Of a stretch of DNA of 6,492 nucleotides, positions 5,865-6,492 are shown in pieces. Within the stretch, counting starts at the first letter, position 1. The number at the start of each line of letters is the position of its first letter. The notes beneath the pieces were generated by a model, which saw only the letters and a program-made list of their open reading frames with translations, made no database searches and had not been told where the DNA came from. A program made the translations under genes and the position numbers. This DNA comes from Actinomycetota bacterium. GTDB lineage: Bacteria; Actinomycetota; Actinomycetes; Nanopelagicales; Nanopelagicaceae. The stretch covers positions 1-6,492 of the forward strand of contig CANLTP010000053.1 in assembly GCA_947494085.1 (NCBI GenBank). The letters run 5' to 3'.

Positions 5865-6492
5865 TCAATCCAGCGTCACGTAGTTAGGGCTAGCGTAATA
5901 CCCATCGCGCATTTTCATGCGTTGCATGAGCAAATCGTTTAGAAGCGCACTTGCTCCAATGCGAAATAGCGAAGGATCTAGCCACTCGGGGCCAGCAATT
6001 TCATTTACCAAGACCAATTGCTTAATTGCATCTTTAGTATTTCGAATTCCGCCTGCTGGCTTCACGCCAATTCGGACACCAGTCATTTTGTAATAATCTC
6101 TAACTGCTTCAAGCATTACATAAACCACTGGAGCCGTAGCAGCAGGGGCAACTTTTCCCGTGCTGGTCTTAATAAAATCTGCACCAGCAAGCATCGCTAA
6201 ATACGAAGCTTTTCTAACATTATCCAAGGTAACAAGTTCGCCAGTTTCCAAAATAACCTTTAAATGGATATCGCTTCCGCATACTTCTTTAATAGTTTTA
6301 ATCTGATCAAATACAAATCCTAATTTTCCGGAGAGAAAAGCTCCGCGGTCAATAACCATATCGATCTCGCTAGCACCATTAGCAATCGCATCTCTAGTAT
6401 CTTGGATTTTAACTTCCATGCTTGCGCGGCCAGATGGAAATGCAGTTGAAACTGCTGCAACTGGAATATTTTTTCCGCCACCTGCATCCAAT
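5865..6492 (-). CDS. deoC: Deoxyribose-phosphate aldolase, C-terminal part (5' end outside window)
   Basis: The visible 208-209 codons are the C-terminal two thirds or so of a class I aldolase that cleaves 2-deoxy-D-ribose 5-phosphate to glyceraldehyde 3-phosphate and acetaldehyde, the last step of deoxynucleoside sugar catabolism. Counting from the first whole codon at the right edge, the landmarks are: FPSG (18-21); SEIDMVIDRG with the proton-relay Asp44; LKVILETGEL (77-86); DFIKTSTGK with Schiff-base Lys108; GVKPAGGIR with the second active-site Lys144; and FRIGASALL (176-184). The C-terminus carries the GY motif (197-198) near the end, as in known DERA enzymes. The reading frame stays open to the right edge, and the first codon TTG there is interior, not a start. 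The long insert VNEIAGPEWLDPSLF suggests the longer DERA subgroup rather than the short E. coli type. It is the first visible gene of the minus-strand run, 16 bases before the dehydrogenase. Confidence 0.96.
   Translation of the reverse strand, partial: LDAGGGKNIPVAAVSTAFPSGRASMEVKIQDTRDAIANGASEIDMVIDRGAFLSGKLGFVFDQIKTIKEVCGSDIHLKVILETGELVTLDNVRKASYLAMLAGADFIKTSTGKVAPAATAPVVYVMLEAVRDYYKMTGVRIGVKPAGGIRNTKDAIKQLVLVNEIAGPEWLDPSLFRIGASALLNDLLMQRMKMRDGYYASPNYVTLD

Overview
This window reads as a chromosomal segment of a small-genome actinobacterium, most likely a freshwater planktonic one (acI / Nanopelagicales type). The protein sequences are actinobacterial: the tryptophanyl-tRNA synthetase and the MsiK-type sugar ABC ATPase start look like the high-GC Gram-positive versions. 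The DNA, however, is only moderately GC-rich (two 60-base coding stretches counted by hand gave 45% and 37% G+C), and genes are packed with overlaps of 1 to 8 bases. The taxonomic placement is inference; no rRNA or other marker is present.

Layout. Positions 1-67 (minus) hold the first 22 codons of a sugar ABC-transporter ATPase. Positions 68-255 are the only sizeable intergenic stretch, between divergent genes. It is unusually GC-rich (73 of 124 bases from 84 to 207, 59%), carries an imperfect direct repeat of 25/26 bases and several hairpins, and is best explained as a structured 5' leader of the ATPase gene. Positions 256-3563 (plus) are a tightly coupled run: a CNNM/CorC-type membrane protein with CBS domains, trpS, and a secreted BMP-family (nucleoside-type) binding protein, each overlapping the next by 8 bases with the starts chosen here. 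Positions 3567-6492 (minus) are a convergent run read as deoC (5' end outside the window), a full-length aldehyde dehydrogenase, and a short aldehyde dehydrogenase-like protein without catalytic residues.

How it fits together. DeoC cleaves deoxyribose 5-phosphate into glyceraldehyde 3-phosphate and acetaldehyde. The adjacent dehydrogenase could oxidise the acetaldehyde, so the minus-strand run looks like a deoxynucleoside-sugar salvage unit. The BMP protein, whose family often binds nucleosides, lies beside it but on the other strand, so a shared role is only suggestive. The most notable protein-level feature is the dehydrogenase pair. The second protein keeps an N-terminal ALDH fold and an ALDH-like tail strand but lacks the catalytic domain, and the first stops short of that tail. 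Together they resemble a two-domain ALDH16 enzyme split into two coupled genes. The most notable DNA-level feature is the repeat-bearing leader at 84-209. Apart from that leader the genes are ordinary; I see no mobile element, CRISPR array, tRNA or rRNA.
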